Assembly: GCF_900107535.1 (NCBI RefSeq)
Contig: NZ_FNRA01000001.1
Location: 186,001-250,000 of the forward strand
Source: Pedobacter hartonius
Lineage (GTDB): Bacteria; Bacteroidota; Bacteroidia; Sphingobacteriales; Sphingobacteriaceae
DNA: 64,000 nt
Reading direction: 5' to 3'
Below are positions 43,973 through 54,285 of this stretch, in pieces (the first letter of the stretch is position 1; each line of letters begins with the position of its first letter). Position numbers and translations under genes: made by a program. The notes under the pieces are model-generated. The model saw only the letters and a program-made list of their open reading frames with translations, was not told where the DNA came from and did not search any database.

Positions 43973-44668
43973 TTATTTAATATTTTCTGTAGTTTCTTCT
44001 GCAGATGGGAGGATATCAGGATTTACTACCGGAGCTGTTGTTTCTACAACCGGTTTTCTTGCGGCAGGTGTTTTTTTAGCAGCAGGTGCTTTTTTTGCCG
44101 CTATGGGTGCTTTAGCTGCTTTGACAGCAGGGGTCCTTTTTACGGCAGTAGTTTTTTCAGCAGGAGCAGTGGATGGAGTGGTTTTAGCAGTCGCGACCGG
44201 TTTCACTCCAGCAACAACAGCTTTAACTGCAGCAGGTTTAACCACACGTTTCGCCTTTTGTACAGGGGTAGCCGCTTCTGCCTTTACTGCAGCTGTTTCT
44301 TTTTTAACCGGTTTAGAAATAACGTCTGCTGCTGTTTTGATTGCAGGAACTTTAATGCTGGTTACCACAGGTTTTGCTTTGGCTACAGCTTTTTCCACTT
44401 CCTTCTTTGCCTTTTTTGCGCCTTTGACCGCAGATTTTTGAACCTTTTCTGCTTTAACCGTTGCTGCAGTTTCTTCCGGTTTAAATTTTTTGGCCAGTTT
44501 AGCAGCAACTGCTTTTGCCGCCTTTGCTAGATCACCACCAATTTTTTCAGCATCATGTCCGAGATGGGTTACCGCTTCAATGAATTTTTGTGCAAGACTT
44601 AATTCTAATTCTTTCTTAACTGCTTTTTTAGCAAGTTTTTTTTGCACTTTTGGTTTTCTGGTTTTCAT
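43973..44668 (-). CDS. Histone-H1-like Lys/Ala-rich protein
   Basis: 231 residues dominated by Lys, Ala, Val, Thr and Pro. The first about 65 residues form a more ordered helical part (LSLAQKFIEAVTHLGHDAEK, then DLAKAAKAVAAKLAKKFKPE). The rest is a low-complexity tail with repeated KxPxxKKxPAxKK units, as in bacterial H1-like and AlgP-type proteins. Such proteins bind DNA or other polyanions non-specifically. The end (EETTENIK) is acidic. It stands alone with a 74-bp spacer to yajQ on the other strand. Confidence 0.78.
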   Translation of the reverse strand: MKTRKPKVQKKLAKKAVKKELELSLAQKFIEAVTHLGHDAEKIGGDLAKAAKAVAAKLAKKFKPEETAATVKAEKVQKSAVKGAKKAKKEVEKAVAKAKPVVTSIKVPAIKTAADVISKPVKKETAAVKAEAATPVQKAKRVVKPAAVKAVVAGVKPVATAKTTPSTAPAEKTTAVKRTPAVKAAKAPIAAKKAPAAKKTPAARKPVVETTAPVVNPDILPSAEETTENIK

Positions 44669-44742
44669 AATATATTTTTTAGCCTGAACGTTAAGAGATT
44701 AATATTTAAATCTAATATTTTTTTTATTCTAAAGCTATTATC

Positions 44743-45234
44743 ATGCCCACTTTCGATATCGTAAGTAAAGTAGATGCGCAAACATTGGACAATGCAATGA
44801 ACAACGCAAAAAAGGAAATCCTTAACCGTTATGATTTCTCAACTTCTAAAAGTACCATTGACCACGACAAGAAAACTAACGTGATTACGATCGTTACCGA
44901 AGATGACATGCGCTTAAAAGCCATTGAAGATGCTATCATTTCCAGAATGGTGAAACAAAATATGGACCCGACGAGTCTTGACTTTGGAAAGGAACAGTAT
45001 GCATCCGGCAACATGATCAGGAAGGAAATTTCCATCAAGGAAGGAATTGATAAGGAAGTCGCTAAAAAGATAGTTGCCAAGATCAAGGCGAGCGGACTAA
45101 AAGTTCAGCCTTCGATGATGGATGATCAGGTAAGAGTACAGAGCAAGAACATTGATGATCTTCAGAAAGTCATTGCCTTATGTAAAGGCGAAGATTTCGG
45201 TCAGCCGCTGCAGTTCATCAACATGCGGAACTAA
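44743..45234 (+). CDS. YajQ family nucleotide-binding protein
   Basis: 163 residues. MPTFDIVSKVDAQTLDNAMN, NRYDFSTSKSTIDHDKK and KIKASGLKVQPSMMDDQVRV are diagnostic for YajQ/UPF0234. Two repeats of a ferredoxin-like fold make up the protein. Family members bind nucleotides, including cyclic di-GMP in some species, but no role is settled for this group. Its stop overlaps the start of the GNAT gene by 1 bp. Confidence 0.95.
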   Translation: MPTFDIVSKVDAQTLDNAMNNAKKEILNRYDFSTSKSTIDHDKKTNVITIVTEDDMRLKAIEDAIISRMVKQNMDPTSLDFGKEQYASGNMIRKEISIKEGIDKEVAKKIVAKIKASGLKVQPSMMDDQVRVQSKNIDDLQKVIALCKGEDFGQPLQFINMRN

Positions 45235-45680
45235 TGGAGATTACAGAAAACGGGTTTATCTTTTCAGACGACAAGAATAAGATTGATGCCGCCGCTGTCC
45301 ACCATTACCTCAGCACGCAGTCATACTGGGCACAGGAAATCCCTATGGAAACTGTGGTAAAGTCCATAGCCAACTCCATCTGTTTCGGGATATACAAAGA
45401 TACCAGACAGATAGGATTTGCCCGATGGATCACCGATGGCGCTACTTTTGGCTATTTAGCCGATGTGTACGTTGAAAAGGAATTCCGCGGTCAGGGTCTA
45501 TCAAAAAAATTAATGACGATCATGCTCTTCCATGAAGAACTGCAGGGCCTGAGAAGGTATATGCTCGCCACTCAGGATGCACACAGTTTATACAGTCAGT
45601 TTGGCTTTGCTCCGCTGGAAACCCCCGAAAGTATGATGGCTATCGTCATCAAAAACGCCTATACCAGGCGCGATGATTAG
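45234..45680 (+). CDS. GNAT family N-acetyltransferase
   Basis: 148 residues, a compact GNAT. Motif A is YVEKEFRGQGLSKKLMTIML near residue 79, with the R-G-x-G loop. The C-terminal SLYSQFGFAPLETPESMMAI matches motif B. It begins at the last base of yajQ (TAATG overlap) and ends with a 4-bp overlap into the convergent GH43 gene. The substrate is unknown. Confidence 0.92.
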   Translation: MEITENGFIFSDDKNKIDAAAVHHYLSTQSYWAQEIPMETVVKSIANSICFGIYKDTRQIGFARWITDGATFGYLADVYVEKEFRGQGLSKKLMTIMLFHEELQGLRRYMLATQDAHSLYSQFGFAPLETPESMMAIVIKNAYTRRDD

Positions 45681-46654
45681 TCCAATCTTTGTGCTTTTAC
45701 CCCTTCTGTAGTGATCACTACAGGTTTGATCAGTCCATTCTCATCAAATGACATGACGTCGATACAGGTCTCCCTGTGGTTACCATCTTTTTCTGTCAGC
45801 GGCCTCCTGTGGTAAACGATATACCAGAGGTCCTTTTTCTGATTGTGGATCACGGAATGGTGCCCGGCACCGGTCGCGATCTTCGGATCCTGCTTTAAGA
45901 TCTTGCCGATCCTCTTAAAAGGCCCCATAGGCGAATCAGCAATGGCATAAGCTACGGAATAATCGGGTCCTGTCCAGCCACCCTCAGACCACATGAAGTA
46001 GTATTTCCCATTCCTGGTGAACATATACGGCCCTTCAACATATCCTTCAGGAGTGATCTCCCGGTAAGTTATTCCATCTTTAAATGGTACAACCGATTTG
46101 AAGTCATTGCTCAGTTTTGCAATATTACAGTGTTGCCAGCCTCCATAGATGATATAGTATTTCCCGTCTTTATCTTTAAATACGAACTGGTCGATCGGTT
46201 GTGCACCATTGTGAAAACTATCGATCAGGGGTTTGCCGATATGGTCTTTATAGGGGCCTTCAGGCCGGTTAGCAACTGCTACCCCTATCCCGCCGGTCTC
46301 CTTGTCACTCTGGATATCATTCGCCCCAAAAAATAAATAGTAACGCTTGTCTTTCTCCACGATTGCAGGAGCCCATATCGCTTTATTTGCCCATTTTACA
46401 GCAGAGGTATCCAATACATGCTCATGTTTTTTCCAGGTGATCAGGTCTTTGGAGCTAAAAGCATCCAGAAAAACCTGTTCCTTATAAGGAGCAGAATATG
46501 TAGGGTAAACCCAATATTGTTTATTAAATATTGCAGACTCAGGATCGGCATACCAGCCTTTGAATATAGGATTTCCTGATGTGGCTGGCTGTTGTGCATA
46601 GGCACCTGAAACAGACATTAATGCAATAAAAACAAGAGACTTTAAAACTTTCAT
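45677..46654 (-). CDS. Secreted glycoside hydrolase family 43 protein
   Basis: 325 residues with a signal peptide ending near SGAYAQQ. The five-bladed propeller signatures are visible: GWYADPESAIFNKQYWVYPT with the general base Asp, QPIDQFVFKDKDGKYYIIYG with the pKa-modulating Asp, and ITPEGYVEGPYMFTRNGKYY with the general acid Glu. Family members cut alpha-L-arabinosides, beta-xylosides or related links in plant polysaccharides. The exact subfamily cannot be fixed by eye. It is convergent with the GNAT gene. Confidence 0.9.
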   Translation of the reverse strand: MKVLKSLVFIALMSVSGAYAQQPATSGNPIFKGWYADPESAIFNKQYWVYPTYSAPYKEQVFLDAFSSKDLITWKKHEHVLDTSAVKWANKAIWAPAIVEKDKRYYLFFGANDIQSDKETGGIGVAVANRPEGPYKDHIGKPLIDSFHNGAQPIDQFVFKDKDGKYYIIYGGWQHCNIAKLSNDFKSVVPFKDGITYREITPEGYVEGPYMFTRNGKYYFMWSEGGWTGPDYSVAYAIADSPMGPFKRIGKILKQDPKIATGAGHHSVIHNQKKDLWYIVYHRRPLTEKDGNHRETCIDVMSFDENGLIKPVVITTEGVKAQRLD

Positions 46655-46689
46655 AGATTTGCAGCGTATAAATAATGGTAACAGGGCCG

Positions 46690-48003
46690 TCAGACGGTTT
46701 TCACATCGTTTTCACTGTAATCCCTGATGTCGGTAATATATCCATTAAGAATTAAAAAATCAAACAGTGGCTTCGCATCCGGTGTAACAGGCATATTTGC
46801 CGTGGTAATCACCTTGCTTGTTTTTTTGTCGAGGAAAGGATAAGCAAACAACTTTACGTTCTTCGTGAACATATCACTTACATAACTCAGGAGCTGGCTG
46901 GAATAGTTTTCGCCGAAGTTACTGGAGTTAAATACAAATTTCAGGTTATTGATATTCGTGGAAATCCCCACGCTTTTAGGCTTACACCGGTCCAGGTATT
47001 TGGCCAGCTTATTATGCCGGGCGAAGTTGGATACAATAACCAGGTTACCGGTTTTGAACATTTCCTCTGCGCGGAGTGCTACGGCATTCAGATCAATATC
47101 TTCAGGAACTTCATCATTAGCAGTAAGCACGTTTGACATCAGTACTTCAATAAGTACACTCAGGTTTTCCTTTTTTACATTTTCTGTCCTTACAAACTGA
47201 TCCACTGCATTGTTGAACATACTGAAGTTGGGCAGGGACTTTTGTGCATATTTAGTTCTCAGGATCATGATGTCCTTCTTGTACAACAGATCTTTTGCCA
47301 GGCAGGGGTTCCCCAGTGAATCAAATATCGCAGCATCAGAGAAATCTTTCACCACCAGGTACAGATTTAGCAATACGTTATTTATCCCTTTAAAAACAGG
47401 GCCATTCACAGAGATCAGGTCAATCTCTACAGAACCTACGGTAAGGTTTTCTACTAGTGATTCAATCATCTTTTTAGGATCATTGTGGTAGTAAAAAGCA
47501 GCATACACCAAATTTACGCCTATGATTCCCAATACATTCTGCTGTAAGGCCGCATCAGTATCCAGCAAACGCAGGTGAAAGAAGATCTCGTTAGGCTCGC
47601 CACCCGGTTCAACCTGGAATCTTACGCCTATCCATCCGTGGGGGTCATTTGATTTGTTATAGTTTAGTGTAGTTACCGTATCTGCAAAAGCGAAAAATGT
47701 CCGGCTGTCATACTTTTCACCAGACAGACGTTCTGTCAGCAGGTCAAACTCGTGATTGAGCATTTTTTTTAAACGCGACTGGCTTACGTATCTTCCCGTT
47801 TCCTCTGCACCATAGATCGCATCACTAAATGTCATATCGTAGGCCGACATGGTTTTTGCCACCGTACCCGAAGCAGCACCCGCAGTAAAAAAATTACGGG
47901 CTACTTCCTGTCCTGCCCCGATCTCAGCAAAAGTTCCGTAAATATCAGGGTTTAAGTTAATATTCAAGGCTTTACGCTTGGTATCAAGAATTTCTCTTTC
48001 CAT
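46690..48003 (-). CDS. Conserved cytoplasmic protein of unknown function
   Basis: 437 residues from ATG 48003; a TTG at 48021 would add six. The start reads MEREILDTKRKALNINLNPD and is followed by TFAEIGAGQEVARNFFTAGA. I see no signal peptide or TM segment, so any receptor label would be wrong. The protein has a mixed alpha/beta pattern with several hydrophobic strands (MILRTKYAQKSLPNFSMFN, LVIVSNFARHNKLAKYLDR). The cluster AGAASGTVAKTMSAYDMTFS resembles a nucleotide- or cofactor-binding loop, but no known motif is met. It is divergent from the ABC ATPase gene. Confidence 0.75.
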   Translation of the reverse strand: MEREILDTKRKALNINLNPDIYGTFAEIGAGQEVARNFFTAGAASGTVAKTMSAYDMTFSDAIYGAEETGRYVSQSRLKKMLNHEFDLLTERLSGEKYDSRTFFAFADTVTTLNYNKSNDPHGWIGVRFQVEPGGEPNEIFFHLRLLDTDAALQQNVLGIIGVNLVYAAFYYHNDPKKMIESLVENLTVGSVEIDLISVNGPVFKGINNVLLNLYLVVKDFSDAAIFDSLGNPCLAKDLLYKKDIMILRTKYAQKSLPNFSMFNNAVDQFVRTENVKKENLSVLIEVLMSNVLTANDEVPEDIDLNAVALRAEEMFKTGNLVIVSNFARHNKLAKYLDRCKPKSVGISTNINNLKFVFNSSNFGENYSSQLLSYVSDMFTKNVKLFAYPFLDKKTSKVITTANMPVTPDAKPLFDFLILNGYITDIRDYSENDVKTV

Positions 48004-48064
48004 TCCGCAAAAATAGCACAAAAGACGGAATTCAGGGGATAATTTTCTCTATATTGCTCTGGTG

Positions 48065-49777
48065 ATGCTAAATGTAATTGATCTAAATATCCAATTCTAT
48101 AACCAGGAAGAACGCTCCTGGAACACAGCAATTAAGAAGATCAGTTTCCATACTGAAAAAGGCAAAGTGCTGGGAATAGTTGGTGAATCTGGTTCGGGAA
48201 AATCAGTTACTTCTTTTTCCATCATGCGTTTACACGATCCCCAATATACCAGGATCGGCGGGGATATCATTTTTAATGAAGTGAGCCTGCCCGGCCTGGC
48301 AGACAAAGAGATGAACGCCTACCGGGGTAACAGGATCGCGATGATCTTTCAGGAACCCATGACCTCGCTCAATCCCGTTTTCACCTGCGGATACCAAGTG
48401 CAGGAAGCCATTATGCTGCACCAGTCGCTCAACAAAGAAGAAGCAAAAGAAAAAACTATAACCCTGTTTAAAGAAGTGCAACTGCCCCGCCCTGAACAAA
48501 TGTTCAGTTCTTATCCGCATCAGCTTTCCGGCGGACAGAAACAAAGAGTGATGATTGCCACGGCATTATGCTGCAATCCGGAACTGCTTATTGCAGACGA
48601 ACCTACTACTGCACTGGATGTAACCGTCCAGAAGACCATTCTGCAGCTGCTCCTGAAAATTAAAGAGGAACGGAACATGGCCATGATCTTTATTTCACAT
48701 GATCTTGGCGTGATCAGCGAGATAGCGGATGATGTTGCCGTCATGTATAAAGGGGAAATTGTAGAACAGGGAACGGTAGATGAACTTTTCCACCATCCCA
48801 AACATCCATATACCAAAGGTTTGCTCGCCTGCAGGCCCTCTCCGCTGTACCGTTTAAAAAAATTGCCGGTAGTGGCAGATTTTATCGGCGCGGCAGAAGA
48901 TCAGCCCATAGCCCACCTGCTCAGCACGAATAGTTATACGCAGGAGGAGATTGACGACAGGAGGAAAAAACTGTATACTGCCCCACCCCTGCTGGAGATC
49001 GGCAACCTCTGCACCTGGTTCCCCGTAAAACACGGGCTGTTTGGCCGGCCAACAGAAGTAGTGAAGGCGGTGGACAATGTCAGTTTTAAGCTTTATCCGG
49101 GTGAAACGCTTGGATTAGTGGGTGAGTCCGGCTGTGGAAAAACCACCCTTGGCAGAAGCATCCTGAGGCTGGTGGAACCTACCGGAGGTACAATTACTTT
49201 TGAAGGACAGGACATTACCCATTTAAAAAACAGGGAGCTGCGAAAATTAAGAAGGGAAATCCAGCTGATTTTTCAGGACCCCTATTCTTCTTTGAACCCA
49301 AGATTAACCGTAGGAAATACACTGATGGAACCGCTGCAGGTACACCAGGTGTTTAATTCCGGCAGTCAGCGCCTCGCTCATATACAGCACCTGCTTGAAC
49401 TTGTAGGCCTGAAGCCCGAACACCTGAACCGCTATCCCCATGAATTTTCAGGGGGCCAGCGCCAGCGTATCGTTATTGCAAGAGCACTGGCCTTACAGCC
49501 CAGGCTCATTATCTGCGACGAGTCTGTTTCTGCGCTGGATGTTTCCGTACAGGCACAGGTGCTGAATTTATTGCGGACACTGCAGCAGGAACTCGGCCTC
49601 ACCTATATCTTTATTTCACATGACCTGGCCGTAGTTAAACATATTTCGGACAGGATGATCGTCATGAATAAAGGAAAAATAGAAGAAGAGAATTTTCCGG
49701 AAGTGATTTATAACAGTCCGCAGACAGATTATACCAAAAAACTGATTTCAGCCATTCCGGGCAAGATCAGTCTGTAA
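48065..49777 (+). CDS. Fused dipeptide/oligopeptide ABC transporter ATPase (DppD-DppF type)
   Basis: 570 residues from ATG 48065; GTG 48062 is one codon earlier. There are two complete ATPase halves. NBD1 has Walker [12 protein letters not shown], signature [17 protein letters not shown] and Walker [20 protein letters not shown]2 has [30 protein letters not shown] and [16 protein letters not shown]. Each half has the oligopeptide-type C-terminal extension ([20 protein letters not shown] in half 1). It should power import of peptides or nickel-like ligands, but no permease or binding-protein gene lies near. Confidence 0.93.
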   Translation: MLNVIDLNIQFYNQEERSWNTAIKKISFHTEKGKVLGIVGESGSGKSVTSFSIMRLHDPQYTRIGGDIIFNEVSLPGLADKEMNAYRGNRIAMIFQEPMTSLNPVFTCGYQVQEAIMLHQSLNKEEAKEKTITLFKEVQLPRPEQMFSSYPHQLSGGQKQRVMIATALCCNPELLIADEPTTALDVTVQKTILQLLLKIKEERNMAMIFISHDLGVISEIADDVAVMYKGEIVEQGTVDELFHHPKHPYTKGLLACRPSPLYRLKKLPVVADFIGAAEDQPIAHLLSTNSYTQEEIDDRRKKLYTAPPLLEIGNLCTWFPVKHGLFGRPTEVVKAVDNVSFKLYPGETLGLVGESGCGKTTLGRSILRLVEPTGGTITFEGQDITHLKNRELRKLRREIQLIFQDPYSSLNPRLTVGNTLMEPLQVHQVFNSGSQRLAHIQHLLELVGLKPEHLNRYPHEFSGGQRQRIVIARALALQPRLIICDESVSALDVSVQAQVLNLLRTLQQELGLTYIFISHDLAVVKHISDRMIVMNKGKIEEENFPEVIYNSPQTDYTKKLISAIPGKISL

Positions 49778-50003
49778 ATATCAATCTAAGGTACCGGACA
49801 GTTCAGCCCTGCTGATCCGAATCAGTAAAAGATAACTTCATCACAGCGGTATTTCTCTGTTTTTCTTCTATCATTCTATTCAGCAGCTATGTTGTTTTTG
49901 AATGATTGAAATGACCTTAAGCTGCCCTCAATGCTGAATGCTGATGAAGTTTAACCTATAAATCGTTTCAAAGTGTTACCTTCGGAATATTGACAAATAT
50001 ACT

Positions 50004-52136
50004 ATGGCAAAAAAGAAATCTTCTCAAATAAAACTCGTATTAACCCAATTAATAAGTGACGTTTTAGAGAATAGCAATAATGAAGCCCTGAATTACAAGC
50101 AGGTTTCAGCCAAACTGAACATTACAGATACGGAATCCAGGGAGACTATCCTGGAAATACTGAAAGAACAGGCCCAAAAGGGTGCTTTTACTGAACCTGA
50201 AAAAGGCAAGTTCAAACTCAAGGACTTAAAAACATTTATCACCGGAAAAGTGGACATGACAGCCGATGGCGCTGCTTTCATTATCCCGGATGATGAGTTT
50301 GAAAAGGACGTGTTTGTGTCTGCCAGAAAACTGCATAATGCGCTGCATGGTGATAAGGTGAAGGTTTATATCTATGCAAAAAAGAGCGGCAGAAAAAATG
50401 AAGGAGAGGTTGTTGAAATCATTCAACGCCTGAAGACCGATTTTATTGGGGTAATTAAAATATCAGACAGGTTTGCTTTTGTGAGCATTGACGACAAAAA
50501 GATGCTGCACAATATTTTTGTACCGCTGACCGACCTTGCCGGTGCAAAGAACGGACAGAAAGTGCAGGTTGCAATTACCGACTGGCCTGAAGGGGCAAAA
50601 AACCCTATCGGAAAGATCATCAATATCCTGGGCACACAGGGAGAAAACGATACGGAGATGAACGCCATCCTGGCGCAATATGGCTTCCCTTTATCTTTTC
50701 CTCCTGAAGTGGAGAAAGAAGCAAATGAAATTCCCGAGCAGATCACCGGAGAAGACCTTAAGAACCGGAAGGATTTCCGTGAAACAGTCACCTTCACTAT
50801 AGATCCTGCTGATGCAAAAGATTTTGATGATGCAATCTCCTTTAAAAAGCTGGATAACGGAAACTATGAAATCGGCGTCCACATCGCTGATGTATCACAT
50901 TATGTCCAGCCAAAATCCTGGCTCGATAAAGAAGCCTATTCCAGGGCCACCTCGGTCTACCTGGTTGACCGGGTAATTCCGATGCTTCCTGAAAGGCTGA
51001 GCAATGGCGTCTGCTCGCTCCGTCCCCATGAAGATAAACTTTGTTTTGCAGCGGTTTTTGAACTGGATGATGAGGCCAATATCAAGAATGAATGGTTCGG
51101 AAGGAGCGTTATTCACTCTGACAGGCGCTTCAGCTATGAAGAAGCACAGGAGGTAATAGAAAGTAAAAATGGCGATTATGCCGCTGAACTGCTCAAATTA
51201 AACGAGCTGGCCTACACCCTGCGCGACAGGAAATTTAAAAATGGCGCCATCAGTTTTGAAAGTACGGAAGTAAAATTCCAGCTGGATGAGAAAGGAAAAC
51301 CAGTTGGGGTTTATGTAAAAGAACGTAAGGATGCCCATAAACTGATTGAAGATTTCATGTTGCTGGCCAATAAAAAAGTTGCAGAGTTTATTGCTAAAAA
51401 AGGCAAGGGCAAACAAAAATACACCTTCGTTTACCGCTCCCACGATTCGCCGAACCTGGAAAACCTGGGTAACTTTGCGCTCTTTGCAGCACGCTTCGGC
51501 TATAAGATCAATATGAAATCTGACAAAGACATTGCTAAATCACTAAACTTCCTGATGGAAGATGTAGAAGGCAAAAAAGAGCAGAACGTCTTGACGCAAC
51601 TGGCCATACGGTCTATGGCAAAAGCGGTTTACACCACTAAGAAAACAAGTCATTACGGACTGGCATTTGACCACTATACACATTTCACCTCCCCTATCCG
51701 CCGTTATCCTGATGTGATGGTACACCGCCTGCTTGCGGCCTATCTGAACGGAGAACGTTCGGCAAATGAAGATGAATATGAAACCGCTTCATCTCATTCC
51801 TCTGCAATGGAAAAACGTGCTGCCGATGCAGAACGTGCTTCCATCAAATACAAGCAGGTAGAATACCTGGAGGAGAACGTAGGCAAGCTCTTTATGGGAA
51901 TCATCTCAGGTGTAACAGAATGGGGAATGTATGTAGAGCTGATAGAGAACAAATGTGAAGGTATGATCAGGCTGAAAGATATAGCGGACGACTTCTACGT
52001 ACTGGATGAAAAAAACTATTGTATCATCGGCCAGCGCAAGAAAAAGAAATACCAGCTGGGTGATGAAGTAAAGGTCAAGGTGAAGAAAGTGGACCTATCC
52101 AAAAGGCAGATTGATTTCTCATTGGTACAGGATTAA
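50004..52136 (+). CDS. rnr: Ribonuclease R
   Basis: 710 residues. It has an N-terminal winged-helix and cold-shock part (GKVDMTADGAAFIIPDDEFE), then the RNB catalytic domain with ETVTFTIDPADAKDFDDAIS, which holds the Mg-binding aspartates, and GVHIADVSHYVQPKSWLD. The domain also has HYTHFTSPIRRYPDVMVHRL. The C-terminal S1 domain (MGIISGVTEWGMYVELIENK) lacks the long Lys-rich tail of the E. coli enzyme. It is a processive 3'-5' exonuclease for structured RNA. It stands at the head of a run with the 52140 gene and the prenyl synthetase. Confidence 0.96.
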   Translation: MAKKKSSQIKLVLTQLISDVLENSNNEALNYKQVSAKLNITDTESRETILEILKEQAQKGAFTEPEKGKFKLKDLKTFITGKVDMTADGAAFIIPDDEFEKDVFVSARKLHNALHGDKVKVYIYAKKSGRKNEGEVVEIIQRLKTDFIGVIKISDRFAFVSIDDKKMLHNIFVPLTDLAGAKNGQKVQVAITDWPEGAKNPIGKIINILGTQGENDTEMNAILAQYGFPLSFPPEVEKEANEIPEQITGEDLKNRKDFRETVTFTIDPADAKDFDDAISFKKLDNGNYEIGVHIADVSHYVQPKSWLDKEAYSRATSVYLVDRVIPMLPERLSNGVCSLRPHEDKLCFAAVFELDDEANIKNEWFGRSVIHSDRRFSYEEAQEVIESKNGDYAAELLKLNELAYTLRDRKFKNGAISFESTEVKFQLDEKGKPVGVYVKERKDAHKLIEDFMLLANKKVAEFIAKKGKGKQKYTFVYRSHDSPNLENLGNFALFAARFGYKINMKSDKDIAKSLNFLMEDVEGKKEQNVLTQLAIRSMAKAVYTTKKTSHYGLAFDHYTHFTSPIRRYPDVMVHRLLAAYLNGERSANEDEYETASSHSSAMEKRAADAERASIKYKQVEYLEENVGKLFMGIISGVTEWGMYVELIENKCEGMIRLKDIADDFYVLDEKNYCIIGQRKKKKYQLGDEVKVKVKKVDLSKRQIDFSLVQD

Positions 52137-52139
52137 GGC

Positions 52140-53312
52140 ATGGCATACAAACCGACAAGTATCATTTTCCTGTTCCTGCTAATCTCATCCTTTACACTCA
52201 GCGCACAGCAAAAGCTTACAGGCAGAGTAGTGGAAAAGAATAGTGGAGACCCGGTAGCTTTTGCTACCGTTCAGGCTAAAAATGCCAAAGGCACACTGAC
52301 CAATGGGAATGGCGAATTTGAACTCAGCTTAACAGAACTGCCCATCCTGCTCGGCATTTCGCACCTGAATTATGAAGCCATCACGACCAAAGTGTCTGAC
52401 GCCTCTTCAGTTCTTAAAATTGAACTTGAACCGAAGGTACTGACGCTGAAAGAGGTGAAAGTTGGAAACCCGGCAGTGGCGATCATGCAGGAAGCGAGCG
52501 ACAAAGCAGTAAAAAACTATAAGAAATCAAATTTCGGCAAAGCCTTTTTACGGCAGATTGCCTATGATGGCGCTAAACCTGTCTATTTAAATGAAATATT
52601 TCTTGATGCCGAATGGAGGCCTTATGGTTTAATTGCCTGGCATCCCACCCAGGCCCGGCACCTGGAAAGCAGCAGAGGCCTCTCCTATACAAACTTCAGT
52701 TATTATTCTTTTGTACTCTCAGGTTACCTGCCAAATAATGCACATAAAAAACCTATGCTGGGCAGGGTTGACTCGCTGTACACATTTAAACTCGCAGGGA
52801 CTTATGAACAGGAGGGACAGGAAATTGCCAAAATAATCTGTACACCAAGACCTGTTCTGAAGAAAGGACAGCGGTTTGAAGGCACTTATTATGTAAATAC
52901 AGTCACCAATAATGTACTTAAGATTGAAGGATTCATAAAAGGCGTCGTTTTTACAGGAGGCGGCCCTGTCAGTGTAAAAAACGTAGAAACAATACTCATT
53001 GCACAGTACAGGCTGAATAAAGCGGGCGACAATGTTCTGGACTACTCCCTGCTGAACTCTACAAACAGGATGAAGGTACTGGGTTTCGGAGTGAAGGATA
53101 CCGACCTGTATTCAACGCTGTACATGGTAGATGATGAGCCTGCAGATCAAAGCCTGTTAAAAGAAGTTAACCCCAGGATAGATGATACCAACCTTGTAAA
53201 AGCCATTACATATGACGGCGATTTCTGGAGAAAGAACCAGGGGATCAAAAGAACGGACAAGGAACAGGGAGCGATTGAAATTTTAGAAAAAATATCCCAA
53301 GTAAATAAATAA
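52140..53312 (+). CDS. Secreted CarboxypepD_reg-like domain protein
   Basis: 390 residues with a signal peptide ending near LSAQQK. Residues 25-105 form a carboxypeptidase-regulatory-like beta-sandwich (LTGRVVEKNSGDPVAFATVQ, then GTLTNGNGEFELSL), as found at the start of many TonB-dependent and surface proteins. The rest is an uncharacterised beta-rich domain of the DUF5686-like style, without a barrel end. It starts 3 bp after the rnr stop and its stop overlaps the prenyl synthetase start by 1 bp, so the three are probably cotranscribed. Confidence 0.78.
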   Translation: MAYKPTSIIFLFLLISSFTLSAQQKLTGRVVEKNSGDPVAFATVQAKNAKGTLTNGNGEFELSLTELPILLGISHLNYEAITTKVSDASSVLKIELEPKVLTLKEVKVGNPAVAIMQEASDKAVKNYKKSNFGKAFLRQIAYDGAKPVYLNEIFLDAEWRPYGLIAWHPTQARHLESSRGLSYTNFSYYSFVLSGYLPNNAHKKPMLGRVDSLYTFKLAGTYEQEGQEIAKIICTPRPVLKKGQRFEGTYYVNTVTNNVLKIEGFIKGVVFTGGGPVSVKNVETILIAQYRLNKAGDNVLDYSLLNSTNRMKVLGFGVKDTDLYSTLYMVDDEPADQSLLKEVNPRIDDTNLVKAITYDGDFWRKNQGIKRTDKEQGAIEILEKISQVNK

Positions 53313-54280
53313 TGTATACCATATCAGAACTACAGGAAATCATAGAAACGGCGATTAAAAAAGTCGAATACCCGGCAGAACCTTCAAAATTATATGAACC
53401 CATCCGCTATATCATGGGCCTTGGCGGCAAGAGGATGAGGCCGGTACTGCTCCTGCTTTCCAGCGAATTATTTAATGACGATGTTACCATTGCTATTGAG
53501 GGAGGACTTGCTATTGAGACCTTTCATAATTTTACGCTGATACACGATGATATTATGGACAATGCACCGATACGCAGGGGAAAAGACACCGTACATATCA
53601 AATGGGGCGTAAATAATGCCATACTGAGCGGAGATGTAATGATGGTAGAAGCAAACCGCCACCTGACCAGACTGGATGTTTCTGTGCTTAAAGACGTACT
53701 CACTTGCTTTAATAATACGGCAAGCGGTGTTTGTGAAGGTCAGCAGCTGGATATGGAGTTTGAGCAGAGAGCGGATGTGAGCATCGCGGAGTATATCAAT
53801 ATGATCCGTCTGAAGACTGCTGTTTTAGTTGGCGGATGCATGAAAATAGGTGCCATCATCGGCGGTGCCCGAACTGAGGACGCGGATTTATTATACGATT
53901 TCGGTGTGAATTTCGGCCTGGCTTTTCAGCTTCAGGATGATATTCTGGATGTATACGGTGATCCCCTGAAATTTGGCAAACAGGTGGGCGGGGATATCAT
54001 TTCCAATAAACAGACCTTTTTACTGCTGAAGCTGAAAGAGCTGGCAAATGCGGAAGACCTGCGGCGGCTGGACAGCCTCTCTTCTTCTACAGATCACATG
54101 GCTAAGGTGCAATCCGTCACTACGCTTTACAACCGCTATAAAGTGAGGGAAATTGCTATAACCGAGATGGAACGCAGGGCAGACATTGCTTTTACATCAT
54201 TGGAAAAAGTAAATATTGGAACCGCCAGAAAGGCTGAACTTGACCAGCTTGCGAGGTCGCTGATCAACAGGGAACATTAG
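53312..54280 (+). CDS. Polyprenyl synthetase (trans-isoprenyl diphosphate synthase)
   Basis: 322 residues. The first aspartate-rich motif is LIHDDIMDNAPIRRGKDTVH (D79-D80-x-x-D83) and the second is LAFQLQDDILDVYGDPLKFG (D209-D210-x-x-D213). GGKRMRPVLLLLSSEL is the usual substrate loop. It condenses isopentenyl diphosphate with an allylic primer, making a geranylgeranyl or longer chain, such as for menaquinone. The chain length depends on residues before the first DDxxD (FHNFTLIH) that I cannot judge reliably. Confidence 0.93.
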   Translation: MYTISELQEIIETAIKKVEYPAEPSKLYEPIRYIMGLGGKRMRPVLLLLSSELFNDDVTIAIEGGLAIETFHNFTLIHDDIMDNAPIRRGKDTVHIKWGVNNAILSGDVMMVEANRHLTRLDVSVLKDVLTCFNNTASGVCEGQQLDMEFEQRADVSIAEYINMIRLKTAVLVGGCMKIGAIIGGARTEDADLLYDFGVNFGLAFQLQDDILDVYGDPLKFGKQVGGDIISNKQTFLLLKLKELANAEDLRRLDSLSSSTDHMAKVQSVTTLYNRYKVREIAITEMERRADIAFTSLEKVNIGTARKAELDQLARSLINREH

Positions 54281-54285
54281 ACTGA

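Noticed and set aside
44103..44441. Ala/Val/Thr-rich frame on the plus strand of the H1-like gene
   Set aside because: It is the antisense of a low-complexity Lys/Ala gene, which gives long open frames by composition. The minus strand frame is longer and has a sensible start.
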